A program made the position numbers and the translations under genes. Below the pieces are notes generated by a model, which did not search any database, had not been told where the DNA came from, and was given only the letters and a program-made list of their open reading frames with translations. Shown one piece after another: positions 1 to 7,793 of a stretch of DNA of 11,563 nucleotides. The DNA lies in NCBI GenBank assembly GCA_013152945.1, contig JAADFL010000015.1:1-11563 (forward strand). The letters run 5' to 3'. Each line of letters begins with the position of its first letter. Position 1 is the stretch's first letter. The DNA is from Deltaproteobacteria bacterium. GTDB taxonomy: Bacteria > Myxococcota_A > JAADFL01.

Positions 1-48
1 GCCATGCACAATATGATTGTCGGATCGGCTCAGGCTCGTGAAATCTAA

Positions 49-2640
49 CTACGGAATGACCATTCCCCTTGGCCAGACAATGGTCCCGATATTCTGGAAG
101 GTCAGCGGGTTTTCATTGTCGAACGAGCTGCTCGTCTCCCAGACCTTTCGTTCCGAGCCTGTTTCATCCCTGAAATATATACGGGCCGTCCAATGTGCCT
201 CGCGATTGTCCTTTCCGGCTATTTGGCAGCCGAATATTATATCATTGCAACAGGTATAGGTTCCAAATGTTCCGGAACTGCTCTGGCAACGGAAATAAAC
301 ACTGACCCGGTAATTCCCGGGCCCGGGATGGTTATGGACCAGGATATCTCCTATCTCGGAAGGGCCGGTCCCCGGATCTTCCCACAGATCTTGGCTATAC
401 GTGGCAGTACCATACCCGCCTGCCCCCGGATCTCCCCAGTCGGGGCACGGAGGAGATTGAGAACTCTTGTCTGGATAACAATTGTCACTATCCTGTCCCC
501 GACTACCCCCGGGCTTGGTCAAGTAGATATCCAGGTCCGATTTGTTCGAATCGTCCCAGTCCAATTCGATCCTGAACGAAGTGTCATGCCGCACATTAAG
601 CTGAATCTTTGCCTGCTCGCTCCACAAAGCCGCGCCTGAATTCAAGACTTCATTACTGTCCCGCACCCGTAAACCAATTGTGTAATCGCCTCCCAGGTCC
701 GGCGTAAAATTAATGGTTTGCGCAGTGCCGGAGTCCAGCCGTGCGCTTGACCCGGCAGGAGCCGAGACCAATGTCCACTCGTATGTATCAATGGTTCCGT
801 CGCAGTCCGTCCCTCCTGACTGCAAGGTCACCTTCTCCCCAATGCCAAGTGAAATCGCGCCGGGTATGTCAGCCCCGTTTTTATCAAGGATCTTGGCTAA
901 AGGTTTGCCGCGTGCCAGGATCTGGACCTCATCAGCCGTTGAATCTATGCCGTCATTGTCCGTCACCACCAGGCTCACCGTGGTCAGGCCGGAGGCAGTT
1001 ACAGGCAATGTCACTTGAGCAATGTCTGTTGCAGAAAGCGGCGAGGCATCTCCACATGGTCCGCCGTCTTCAGGGGCATCAAGAATGCTCCATGCGTACT
1101 TTTCTATTGTTCCCTGGTCCTGGTCGAAGCTTTTGCTTGCATCCAGCAATACAACATTGCCCACAATCGTTTCATATTGCAGGTAATCGCCTGCATCAGT
1201 AAGAATCACCGCCACCGGCCCCTGGTTAACGACTTTCCCAGACCCGGTTACAATTACTTTTACTTCGGGCCGGTCCGGGTCATCACTTTCAATACCCAAA
1301 ACACAGCTATCCCGTACATCATCGACCGGTTTGTATCTCAATTCCACATCAATGGAACCACCTCCCTGGAGCATCGAACCATCTGCAGGCTTCTGCACAA
1401 AATCAATCTCGCCCGATGTACACCCAATGCCTGAAAGTCCCACGCCCGTAATCGTCAATGGTTCTTCGCCCTTGTTCATTATTTTTATTGTGGCCGTGTC
1501 CTCGGTTCCAATATCTACAAGACCAAAATCCACTGTTTCAGGATCCACGAATATATCCTGCGGTTTTATCGACGATCCCCTTACTTCGACCGCTACCTGC
1601 GGAGTATCGGGATCGTCTGTCGAGACAATCACGTGGCCGTCATGTTTTGCCGCCTGGGACGGGTGATAGGTCACTGTCACTGTTGCTGTCTGTGTCGGAT
1701 CCATGGACACCGGGGACAGGTACACTGGAGGAGCAGGATCTGAAGAAGCTGAAAAATCAGGTGCTGTTGTTACGTCCGGGGCCGCATCAATAAGCGTCAC
1801 AACCGATTCGCCTGTACCGATGTTGGTCACCAGAAAGCTCAGGTCCGCAGTGCTTCCGGGAGCCACATAACCAAAATCCAGAAACAATGGGTCGACATGT
1901 ACCTGTGCACTACCCTTGCGTGAGCTGTGCAATGCAACTTCGACCTCGGGTGATTCCTCGTCACTGGACAAGACCTGCAGTATGGCCTTGTCAGGAGTAT
2001 TGTCGGATGGGGTGTAGTCTACCTTGATCAATCGCCCCTCTTTTGGGGCAATGGTATAGGGCGGATCTTCCAATTGAACCAGTTGGAAGTCCTGTGCCGA
2101 ACTAGCCTGATCCGCAGCCTTTAGATTAGTGGCGGTTATTCGAAGATCAGCATCTCCCATGTTGGTAATGGTGACATTCCGTTCCACTGTTCGGCCAAGA
2201 CGAACCGATCCGAATTCAAGTATGAGCGGTTCCACCTTGATTCGAGGTTTGGGCACTGTATCAGTATCGGTATCAATGTCTGTATCAGTGTCCGTGTCTG
2301 TGTCCGTATCCGTGTCTGTATCCGTGTCCGTGTCCGTGTCTGTATCAGTGTCCGTGTCCGTGTCTGTATCAGTGTCCGTGTCTGTATCAGTGTCCGTGTC
2401 CGTGTCTGTGTCTGTGTCCGTGTCTGTGTCTGTGTCCGTATCTGTGTCCCCATTAATCGGCTCACAAAACCCACCGTTGCACCATTCACCATGTTCACAG
2501 TCAGCATCTGTCGAGCAAAATCCATGGAGGCCTGAATTGCCCGGGGAAGTGTCACCGCAACCGTTCGGCAAAAGTAAGATTAGGCATGAAAAGCCCAGGA
2601 TAGTATAATGACTTGGAAAGTTCCTCTTTACCCGAAACAT
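49..2640 (-). CDS. Asp-Thr-linker lipoprotein with HYDIN-like Ig and PKD-like domains
   Basis: Predicted exported surface or periplasmic protein of 863 residues; no enzymatic function is visible. The frame stays open to 2700, but I start at the ATG at 2640: GGAGG lies 6 nt upstream, and the longer start would lie inside the promoter. Residues 1-27 form a signal peptide (basic MFRVKR, then a hydrophobic stretch) ending at Cys28. The lipobox (LPNG before Cys28) is not canonical, so lipidation is likely but not certain. Next come Cys42, 48, 54 and 59 (C-x5-C-x5-C-x4-C), then 32 Asp-Thr units (65-128, one Asp-Ile). Three HYDIN/ASH-like 'choice-of-anchor D' Ig repeats follow at about 132-238, 245-355 and 362-467, each opening with DP/EP..(L/V)(D/E)FG. 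Two PKD-like domains lie at about 473-577 and 579-683. The C-terminal domain (about 688-863) starts RIELDWDD..SDLDIYL, contains six Cys, and resembles beta-sandwich YfaP/DUF2135-type domains. Divergent from qmoA. Exact role unknown; adhesion or matrix binding is a guess. Confidence 0.88.
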   Translation of the reverse strand: MFRVKRNFPSHYTILGFSCLILLLPNGCGDTSPGNSGLHGFCSTDADCEHGEWCNGGFCEPINGDTDTDTDTDTDTDTDTDTDTDTDTDTDTDTDTDTDTDTDTDTDTDTDTDTDTDTDTDIDTDTDTVPKPRIKVEPLILEFGSVRLGRTVERNVTITNMGDADLRITATNLKAADQASSAQDFQLVQLEDPPYTIAPKEGRLIKVDYTPSDNTPDKAILQVLSSDEESPEVEVALHSSRKGSAQVHVDPLFLDFGYVAPGSTADLSFLVTNIGTGESVVTLIDAAPDVTTAPDFSASSDPAPPVYLSPVSMDPTQTATVTVTYHPSQAAKHDGHVIVSTDDPDTPQVAVEVRGSSIKPQDIFVDPETVDFGLVDIGTEDTATIKIMNKGEEPLTITGVGLSGIGCTSGEIDFVQKPADGSMLQGGGSIDVELRYKPVDDVRDSCVLGIESDDPDRPEVKVIVTGSGKVVNQGPVAVILTDAGDYLQYETIVGNVVLLDASKSFDQDQGTIEKYAWSILDAPEDGGPCGDASPLSATDIAQVTLPVTASGLTTVSLVVTDNDGIDSTADEVQILARGKPLAKILDKNGADIPGAISLGIGEKVTLQSGGTDCDGTIDTYEWTLVSAPAGSSARLDSGTAQTINFTPDLGGDYTIGLRVRDSNEVLNSGAALWSEQAKIQLNVRHDTSFRIELDWDDSNKSDLDIYLTKPGGSRGQDSDNCYPDKSSQSPPCPDWGDPGAGGYGTATYSQDLWEDPGTGPSEIGDILVHNHPGPGNYRVSVYFRCQSSSGTFGTYTCCNDIIFGCQIAGKDNREAHWTARIYFRDETGSERKVWETSSSFDNENPLTFQNIGTIVWPRGMVIP
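2257..2448 (-). repeat. Hexanucleotide (GAY ACN) array encoding 32 Asp-Thr units
   Basis: On the minus strand this is an uninterrupted run of GAT/GAC plus ACA/ACG/ACT/ACC codons, with a single ATT (Ile) near the C-terminal end of the run. Variation is otherwise synonymous. It uses ACT and ACC as well as ACA and ACG, so it is more diverged than the array at 11181-11492. It codes for an acidic, probably extended linker between the Cys motif and the first Ig-like domain of the lipoprotein. Confidence 0.95.
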
Positions 2641-2645
2641 GGGAG

Positions 2646-2651
2646 ACCTCC
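2646..2651 (-). promoter_or_regulatory. Ribosome binding site deciding the lipoprotein start
   Basis: Minus strand reads AAAGGGAGGTCTCCCATG, with a strong Shine-Dalgarno core ending 6 nt before the ATG at 2640. The core and the following bases form the inverted repeat GGGAG-GT-CTCCC, which could weakly occlude it. This site supports 2640 over the upstream start at 2700. Confidence 0.8.
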
Positions 2652-2671
2652 CTTTTTGTGACGTAAAAACA

Positions 2672-2700
2672 AATATATAGATGCTGGATAAGGGAGTCAA
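2672..2700 (-). promoter_or_regulatory. Sigma-70-type promoter for the lipoprotein gene
   Basis: Minus strand has TTGACT (2700-2695), a 17-nt spacer, then TATATT (2677-2672). Both hexamers are close to consensus at ideal spacing. Initiation near 2664-2666 would give a leader of about 25 nt holding the Shine-Dalgarno site. Confidence 0.7.
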
Positions 2701-2738
2701 GTCCGGCCGGAAAATCTAAAGCGGTTGGCGATATTACT

Positions 2739-2771
2739 ATAATGTTGTTCTTTTTTATTTCATAACATTAT
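2739..2771. promoter_or_regulatory. Inverted repeat, possible operator in the divergent region
   Basis: ATAATGTT (2739-2746) and AACATTAT (2764-2771) are perfect 8-bp inverted arms separated by 17 T-rich bases. The site lies 26 bp upstream of the proposed qmo -35 and about 39 bp upstream of the lipoprotein -35. That placement suits an activator or repressor serving one or both genes. No known operator is recognised, and AT-rich chance pairing is possible. Confidence 0.35.
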
Positions 2772-2797
2772 TGCACGGCTCTTGTTCGTTTTTATCC

Positions 2798-2825
2798 TTG
2801 CAAACCCGAGTGTTTTTGCTATAGT
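2798..2825 (+). promoter_or_regulatory. Probable sigma-70-type promoter of the qmoABC operon
   Basis: TTGCAA (2798-2803), a 16-nt spacer, and TATAGT (2820-2825). Initiation near 2832 gives a leader of about 45 nt before the qmoA ATG at 2878. A second TATAAT at 2738-2743 has no convincing -35 and is less likely. Confidence 0.55.
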
Positions 2826-2864
2826 TTCTCGTCCCGAAGAGGAAAAATGCCCCTCCTGGGCTTT

Positions 2865-2872
2865 GGAAGGAG
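2865..2872 (+). promoter_or_regulatory. Ribosome binding site deciding the qmoA start
   Basis: GGAAGGAG followed by 5 nt and the ATG at 2878. This is much stronger than anything before the upstream in-frame start at 2782, and it places the protein start close to the Rossmann fold, as usual for QmoA. Confidence 0.8.
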
Positions 2873-2877
2873 TTGAA

Positions 2878-4146
2878 ATGTCAAGTGAAAACGTTGGAGA
2901 GGCCAAAAATGAAGGCATTTTGGTTGTTGGTGGCGGCATCTCCGGCATGACCGCTGCCGTAGAAGCCGCAGAAGTTGGGAAAAAGGTCTATCTGGTTGAA
3001 AAAGAGCCATATCTCGGTGGTCGCGTAGTAAGGATGAACCAATATTTCCCGAAATTATGTCCTCCTGTTTGCGGCTTCGAGATCAATTCCCGGAGGATCA
3101 AGCAGAATCCCAGGATTGAGACCTTTGTATCCACACAAGTCAAGAAAATCACGGGCCGGCCCGGCGCTTTTGTCGTCACTCTCGAGACAAAGGCTTCCAT
3201 GGTCAATGACAACTGCACGGCCTGCGGCAAATGCATTGACCAATGCCCGGTGGAACGAAAGGACGACTTCAATTACGGCATGGCAAAGACCAAGGCAATA
3301 TTCCTTCCCCATGCAATGGCCTATCCTTTCAAATACGTTATCGACCCATCCGTTTGTAAGGGCAAGGATTGTGCAAAGTGCGTCGAGGCGTGCGAATACG
3401 ATGCCATCGACCTGGATGCAGTGCCCGTTGAATTCGAACTGAACGTCACATCAGTCGTATTTGCAACAGGGTGGAAACCCTACGATGCGACCAGGATGGA
3501 GAACCTGGGATTCGGCAAATTCAAGAATGTGGTCACAAATGTGATGATGGAACGAATTGCTGCTGTCGACGGCCCGACCGGCGGCAAGATCCAGCGCCCA
3601 TCCGACGGCAAGGAGCCCAAGAGCATTGCATTTGTACAATGTGCAGGATCACGGGATGAAAATCACCTTGCATATTGTTCGGGTGTATGTTGCATGGCAA
3701 GCCTCAAGCAAAGTACCTATGTGAAAGAGAAGCTGCCGGATTGCAACATGGAGATGTTCTACATTGACCTCAGGGTGGCGCCCAGGGTCGAGGAATTCTC
3801 CGTCAAGGTGCAGGAAAACGAAAAATTGAAGCTGACAAAAGGAAAAGTTGCGGAAATTACGGAGGATCCTTCCACCGGCAATCTTACGGTTACAGCCGAA
3901 GACACCCTGGCGGGCGAGAAGATCCACAGGGAAGTCGAAATGGTTGTGCTGGCCACGGGCATGGAGCCCAACCCGGTGGTCAAGGAACTGGTCCCGGATC
4001 TTGAGTTCGATGAGCACGGCTTCGTGCATCCCGAGACCACGGACAAGGGCATTGTTGGCGCAGGCTGCGCAAAGGCCCCCCTGGACGTTTACAGCTCGGT
4101 CCAGGACGCCACTGCAGCAGCACTGAAGGCTATCATCCTTCGCTAA
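2878..4146 (+). CDS. qmoA: QmoA, HdrA-like FAD/iron-sulfur subunit of the Qmo complex
   Basis: Cytoplasmic flavoprotein subunit of the quinone-interacting membrane-bound oxidoreductase, which links the quinone pool to APS reductase in sulfate reducers. I start at the ATG at 2878 (422 residues) because GGAAGGAG sits just upstream; the frame is open from 2782, but those residues precede the HdrA fold and their codons overlap the promoter. The FAD-binding Rossmann motif is at about 14-49 (VVGGGISGM, then VEKEPYLGGR). A YFPKLCPPVCGFEIN segment follows at 56-70. A ferredoxin-like insert carries Cys113/116/119/123 and Cys160/165/168/172, both full 4Fe-4S sets. The HdrA signature CAGSRD..YCSGVCC gives Cys255, 267, 271 and 272, a set that coordinates a further cluster in structurally studied HdrA. 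The C-terminus completes the two-nucleotide-binding fold (VVLATGMEPN, VGAGCAKAP). First gene of the operon; qmoB begins after a 15-nt gap. Identification rests on order and domain pattern together. Confidence 0.93.
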   Translation: MSSENVGEAKNEGILVVGGGISGMTAAVEAAEVGKKVYLVEKEPYLGGRVVRMNQYFPKLCPPVCGFEINSRRIKQNPRIETFVSTQVKKITGRPGAFVVTLETKASMVNDNCTACGKCIDQCPVERKDDFNYGMAKTKAIFLPHAMAYPFKYVIDPSVCKGKDCAKCVEACEYDAIDLDAVPVEFELNVTSVVFATGWKPYDATRMENLGFGKFKNVVTNVMMERIAAVDGPTGGKIQRPSDGKEPKSIAFVQCAGSRDENHLAYCSGVCCMASLKQSTYVKEKLPDCNMEMFYIDLRVAPRVEEFSVKVQENEKLKLTKGKVAEITEDPSTGNLTVTAEDTLAGEKIHREVEMVVLATGMEPNPVVKELVPDLEFDEHGFVHPETTDKGIVGAGCAKAPLDVYSSVQDATAAALKAIILR

Positions 4147-4161
4147 GCTGGGAGTAGGAAT

Positions 4162-6303
4162 ATGGACACAACTGTTGGAGTTTTTCTTTGCACTGGTTGC
4201 GGTATCGACGAGGCCATGGACTGCGAGGCTTTGAAAAAAGTGGCCGAGTCCGAGTATAAGGTTAAATGTTTCCATTCACACAAAAAACTCTGCAATCCAG
4301 ATGGAGTAGAGTTGATAAAAAAAGAAATTAGCGAGCAGGGCCTCAATAGGGTGGTAATCGCCGCATGCTCGCCCAGGGTAAAGACCGAGGTGTTTCACTT
4401 CGATTCGCCCGAGGTCTTCCAGGACAGGCTGGGCCTGCGTGAACTCGTGGCATGGACCGGGGAGCCGAAACACGAAGACACGGACATGCTTGCCCAGGAC
4501 TACATTAGAATGAGCATCGTCAAGGTTCAAAAAGGAGCGCCTCCGGAGCCATTCAAGGAGGAGATATCAAAAGACATGCTCGTTGTCGGCGGTGGATGGA
4601 CAGGGATGCACTCGGCCCTGGACCTGGCTTCCGCCGGATACAAGGTCCACCTGGTCGAAAAAGATGACAAGCTTGGGGGCAATGCTCTGAACTTGGCAAA
4701 GCGAGTGCCCATGAATCCCCCGAGAAGGGAACCGGAAGAACCGGATATCGAGGATCTCATTGGAAAGGTGCAGGCAGATGCCAATATTGATGTCCATCTT
4801 GCAACCGAAATTCAAAGAATAAACGGCCAGCCCGGCCTACTGGACACTGACCTCAAGTCCGGATCCGAAGAAAAGCATGTTCGCGTGGGCGCAATCGTGT
4901 CCGCTGTCGGGTACAGGCCCTATGATCCGGCCAAGCTGGCACATCTTGGTTACGGAACATCCCCGGATGTGATCACGAACGTCGACATGGAAAAGATGCT
5001 CAAACAAGATTCGTTGAAAAAACCTTCCGACAACGGATCTGTGAAAAAAGTGGTTTTCATACAATGTGCCGGATCCAGGGATCCGGATCATCTGCCTTAC
5101 TGTTCCGGCGTATGCTGTGCCGAGACCTTGAAACAGGCCAGGATGCTGCGAGACGCCGACAAGGATATCAAGGCATTTATTTTGTACAGGGACATGCGTA
5201 CGCCTGGGTTGCTCGAAGACTTCTACAAGTCGGCCCAGGACGATCCAGGCATATTTCTTACAAAGGCGGATGTCAAAGAAGTGAAATCCGAAGGGAACAA
5301 CCTCGTGGTTGCGGCAGAGAACACCTTGCTCGGCCAGGATCTCGAACTGGAGGCGGATATTGTGGTCCTGGCTACAGGCATGGTGCCCAACACGCTCGAC
5401 AACGAAGTCCTCAAGCTCAATTACCGGCAGGGGCCTGACATGCCTGTCGACCGTTACGGATTTCCTGACTCCAACTACGTATGCTTTCCATATGAAACCC
5501 AGAGAACCGCCATGTACGCGGCCGGCCCGGTGCGCCAGCCCATGGATGCGTACCAAAGCAGAGTGGATGCCTCGGGCGCGGCCCTGAAAGCAATCCAGGC
5601 TGTTGAAGAGATATCCAGGGGCGCTGCCGTTCATCCAAGAGCAGGAGACCTTACGTTCCCGGAGTTCTTCTTACAGCGTTGCACTCAATGCAAGAGGTGC
5701 ACCGAGGAATGCCCGTTCGGAGCCTTGAACGAAGACGAAAAGGGAACTCCACAACCCAATCCGAACCGGTGCCGTCGCTGCGGCGTTTGCATGGGAGCAT
5801 GTCCGGAAAGGATCATTTCTTTCAAGAACTACCATGTTGACCAGATAGTTTCCATGATCAAGGCGGTCGAGATCCCCGAGGAGGATGAGGAAAAACCGCG
5901 TGCCCTGTGCCTGATCTGTGAAAACGATGCGTACCCATCCTTGGACATAGCCGCACTCAACAAGCAAAAACTCAATCCTTACATGCGCTTCCTGCCCGTG
6001 AGGTGCCTTGGATCAGTGAACGTGGTATTCATAGCCGATGCCTTGTCGGCCGGATATGATGGAGTCCTGCTGCTGGGGTGCAAACATGGCGACGATTACC
6101 AGTGTCACTTCATAAAAGGGAGTGAACTCGCGACCAAGAGAATGGAAAACGTCCAGGAGGCCCTCCAGCGGCTCGTGCTCGAATCGGAACGGGTGCGCAT
6201 CGAAGAATTGGCCCTTTCCGAATGGAGAAGGATTCCAAAAATCGTGGACGAGTTCATGGAAACCCTGGAAGAGGTAGGACCGAATCCGTACAAGGATATG
6301 TAA
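4162..6303 (+). CDS. qmoB: QmoB, HdrA-like subunit with C-terminal MvhD-like domain
   Basis: Second cytoplasmic flavin/iron-sulfur subunit of the Qmo complex, 713 residues, of normal length for QmoB. An N-terminal HdrA-type domain (1-125) has Cys10, 13, 21, 36, 44 and 69, probably holding a cluster. The FAD domain begins at about 138 (VVGGGWTGM, VEKDDKLGGN) and carries the HdrA signature CAGSRD..YCSGVCC (Cys302, 314, 318, 319). A double ferredoxin segment follows: Cys507/510/513/517 and Cys537/540/543/547, each followed by P at the last Cys. The C-terminal domain (about 580-713) resembles MvhD, the delta subunit of methyl viologen-reducing hydrogenase, which carries a 2Fe-2S cluster; candidate ligands are Cys583, 586, 615, 640 and 648. 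The HdrA-MvhD fusion is the distinguishing feature of QmoB and suggests a site for electron exchange with a soluble partner. GGAG and AGGA precede the ATG. Gaps are 15 nt to qmoA and 28 nt to qmoC. Confidence 0.95.
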   Translation: MDTTVGVFLCTGCGIDEAMDCEALKKVAESEYKVKCFHSHKKLCNPDGVELIKKEISEQGLNRVVIAACSPRVKTEVFHFDSPEVFQDRLGLRELVAWTGEPKHEDTDMLAQDYIRMSIVKVQKGAPPEPFKEEISKDMLVVGGGWTGMHSALDLASAGYKVHLVEKDDKLGGNALNLAKRVPMNPPRREPEEPDIEDLIGKVQADANIDVHLATEIQRINGQPGLLDTDLKSGSEEKHVRVGAIVSAVGYRPYDPAKLAHLGYGTSPDVITNVDMEKMLKQDSLKKPSDNGSVKKVVFIQCAGSRDPDHLPYCSGVCCAETLKQARMLRDADKDIKAFILYRDMRTPGLLEDFYKSAQDDPGIFLTKADVKEVKSEGNNLVVAAENTLLGQDLELEADIVVLATGMVPNTLDNEVLKLNYRQGPDMPVDRYGFPDSNYVCFPYETQRTAMYAAGPVRQPMDAYQSRVDASGAALKAIQAVEEISRGAAVHPRAGDLTFPEFFLQRCTQCKRCTEECPFGALNEDEKGTPQPNPNRCRRCGVCMGACPERIISFKNYHVDQIVSMIKAVEIPEEDEEKPRALCLICENDAYPSLDIAALNKQKLNPYMRFLPVRCLGSVNVVFIADALSAGYDGVLLLGCKHGDDYQCHFIKGSELATKRMENVQEALQRLVLESERVRIEELALSEWRRIPKIVDEFMETLEEVGPNPYKDM

Positions 6304-6331
6304 TATTCCCTGCATTGGAGGTAACCTTGCA

Positions 6332-7471
6332 ATGACTGCTTTGCGCTTGACCGAGCCGGATCTCGATTTCATAAAGGAGCTTCAGAAGACCGGCGGAGAA
6401 TCCTTGAAGAAATGCTTTCAATGCGCCACCTGCTCGGTGGTCTGCCAGCTCTCGCCGGACAACAACCCTTTCCCTAGAAAAGAAATGATCTGGGCGCAAT
6501 GGGGGCAAAAAGAAAGGCTGGTATCGGATCACCACGTGTGGCTCTGCCACCAGTGCAATGATTGCTCCACCAATTGTCCACGGGGGGCCAGGCCCGGCGA
6601 TGTCCTGGCGGCTGTCAGGGCACAATCCATAAGGCACTATTCCATACCCGGCTTCATGACTAAAATCGTTCAGGATCCCAAATTGATACTGGTGGCCCTG
6701 GCCATACCGGTGCTGTATGTCCTGGCCATGCTGGGAGTTGACGGCCACTTGTCAACCTTGATCCATCCTCCAAAAGCAGAGGTAGAATACGGTTCCTACT
6801 TTCTTTCACACCTTACATTGAACATCATGTTCACCTCTGCATTTGTAATATTCTTGCTTGGCGGCTTGGTCGGCCTGACCAGATTCATAAACGACATGAA
6901 AAAGACCGATCCGATCCCGGGAGACAAGGACCCGGGATTCATCAAGGCGGTCATTGCAGCCTTTTTCGAACTCCTGGCACACAGGAAATTCAAGAAATGT
7001 ACGGCAGGAAGCAATCGTTACTTTAGTCATTTCGGATTGTTCTATGGTTTTGCCCTGCTCTTCATCGTAACAAGCATCGTGGTGCTCCTGATACTGGTGG
7101 CACCTGACACTTATCCCATCAACAGCCTTTCGAATCCCTTGAAGCTGGCCGGGAACCTGGGGGCGATTCTGCTGATAGGAGGCGGCCTCATAGCCATATA
7201 CGACAGGCTGACCACACCGGATTTGGCCGGACAGTCCAGTTACTTCGACTGGTTCTTCCTGCTCGTAATACTGACAGTTGGAATAACCGGGTTGCTTACA
7301 GAGATTGCACGATTCACGAACGCCAGTAGCTGGGCTTACTGGATGTACTTCTTTCATATCGTTTTCGTGTTCTGCCTCTTGTGCTACCTGCCGTACTCCA
7401 AGTTCGGTCACCTCCTGTACAGGTTTTTTGCCATAGTCCATTCCAAGAGGGTTGGAGGTTACCCGGAATAA
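6332..7471 (+). CDS. qmoC: QmoC, membrane-anchored HdrC/cytochrome b subunit
   Basis: Membrane subunit of the Qmo complex, 379 residues, a natural fusion of an HdrC-like iron-sulfur domain and an HdrE/NarI-like cytochrome b. The N-terminal cytoplasmic domain has two 4Fe-4S sets: Cys28/31/34/38 (CFQCATCSVVC) and Cys72/75/78/82 (CHQCNDCSTNCP). Hydrophobic segments lie at about 117-135, 161-183, 233-257, 273-290, 306-325 and 338-354, consistent with six helices. His160, His233, His342 and His360 lie at or near helix ends and are plausible haem b ligands. The protein should exchange electrons with menaquinol at the membrane and pass them through the clusters to QmoB and QmoA. GGAGG lies 10 nt before the ATG. 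It ends the operon and converges with the nucleotide-sugar dehydrogenase. Having QmoC, rather than HdrBC, matches Gram-negative sulfate reducers. Confidence 0.95.
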   Translation: MTALRLTEPDLDFIKELQKTGGESLKKCFQCATCSVVCQLSPDNNPFPRKEMIWAQWGQKERLVSDHHVWLCHQCNDCSTNCPRGARPGDVLAAVRAQSIRHYSIPGFMTKIVQDPKLILVALAIPVLYVLAMLGVDGHLSTLIHPPKAEVEYGSYFLSHLTLNIMFTSAFVIFLLGGLVGLTRFINDMKKTDPIPGDKDPGFIKAVIAAFFELLAHRKFKKCTAGSNRYFSHFGLFYGFALLFIVTSIVVLLILVAPDTYPINSLSNPLKLAGNLGAILLIGGGLIAIYDRLTTPDLAGQSSYFDWFFLLVILTVGITGLLTEIARFTNASSWAYWMYFFHIVFVFCLLCYLPYSKFGHLLYRFFAIVHSKRVGGYPE

Positions 7472-7793
7472 CCCCGGGTTCACGGCTCCAGGTTTTCAAT
7501 TTCCCGAACATGATGAAACCAGGAGTGTACAAAAAACAAGAGCGTACGAATTATTGCATAAACATTGCCGTAATCGATCCAATTACCCCTTTGGAGCAAA
7601 ACAAGGGCCGGGGCGGAACAAAAGTGCTGTCTCGATGAACAGCAAAGATGCCGGAGGCTTTTCAAAGCCTTGCCGGAATTCTACTTCGATATTTTGTTCC
7701 AGGAAAAACGCGACACCTTTGACCCTTTAATCCGTTTTTAAAAGGTCTGCGGATTATTCTTGAACGGCTGTTGTCCGCCGGATTCAGATGGGA
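7472..7793. other. Convergent intergenic region, no gene seen
   Basis: 322 bp between the 3' ends of qmoC and the dehydrogenase gene. Frames that cross it show no domain, no ribosome binding site and no family resemblance, and overlap qmoC out of frame. It holds the hairpin at 7651-7676, a smaller GCTGT/ACAGC stem at 7626-7643, and an imperfect GACC..TTTAA/TTTAAAAGGTC stem near 7719-7746. Nothing else is recognisable. Confidence 0.7.
7651..7676. terminator. Hairpin, possible bidirectional terminator
   Basis: CCGG-AGGCTT, loop TTCA, then AAGCCT-TG-CCGG: a 10-bp stem interrupted by a 2-nt bulge, between two convergent genes. No strong T-tract follows on the plus side (AATTCTACTTCGATATTTTG); a mixed run lies on the minus side. 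Termination is therefore a guess from position and structure. Confidence 0.35.

Noticed and set aside
8-20. ACAAT-ATG-ATTGT hairpin past the lipoprotein stop as a terminator
   Set aside because: The stem is 5 bp and AT-rich with a 3-nt loop and no U-tract; the window ends too soon to judge.
2257-2448. CRISPR array or other spaced repeat
   Set aside because: The repeat is a continuous coding hexamer without spacers; the same holds for 11181-11492.
2129-2608. Plus-strand frame with a long Ser-Val run, and a similar one at 11026-11520
   Set aside because: These are the opposite-strand readings of the Asp-Thr hexamer arrays. The hexamer has no stop in any frame, which makes long open frames automatically; no start signal or domain supports them.
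2641-2700. Longer lipoprotein starting at 2700
   Set aside because: It would start within the -35 element and place 20 residues before a good signal peptide; GGAGG before 2640 fits better.
2782-2877. Longer QmoA starting at 2782
   Set aside because: The extension would overlap the likely promoter, has no ribosome binding site, and precedes the normal HdrA fold start; GGAAGGAG before 2878 is decisive.
2878-6303. Methanogen-type heterodisulfide reductase HdrA genes
   Set aside because: Two consecutive HdrA-like genes, the second with an MvhD-like C-terminus, followed by an HdrC/cytochrome b fusion, is the QmoABC pattern; no HdrB-type CCG domain is present.
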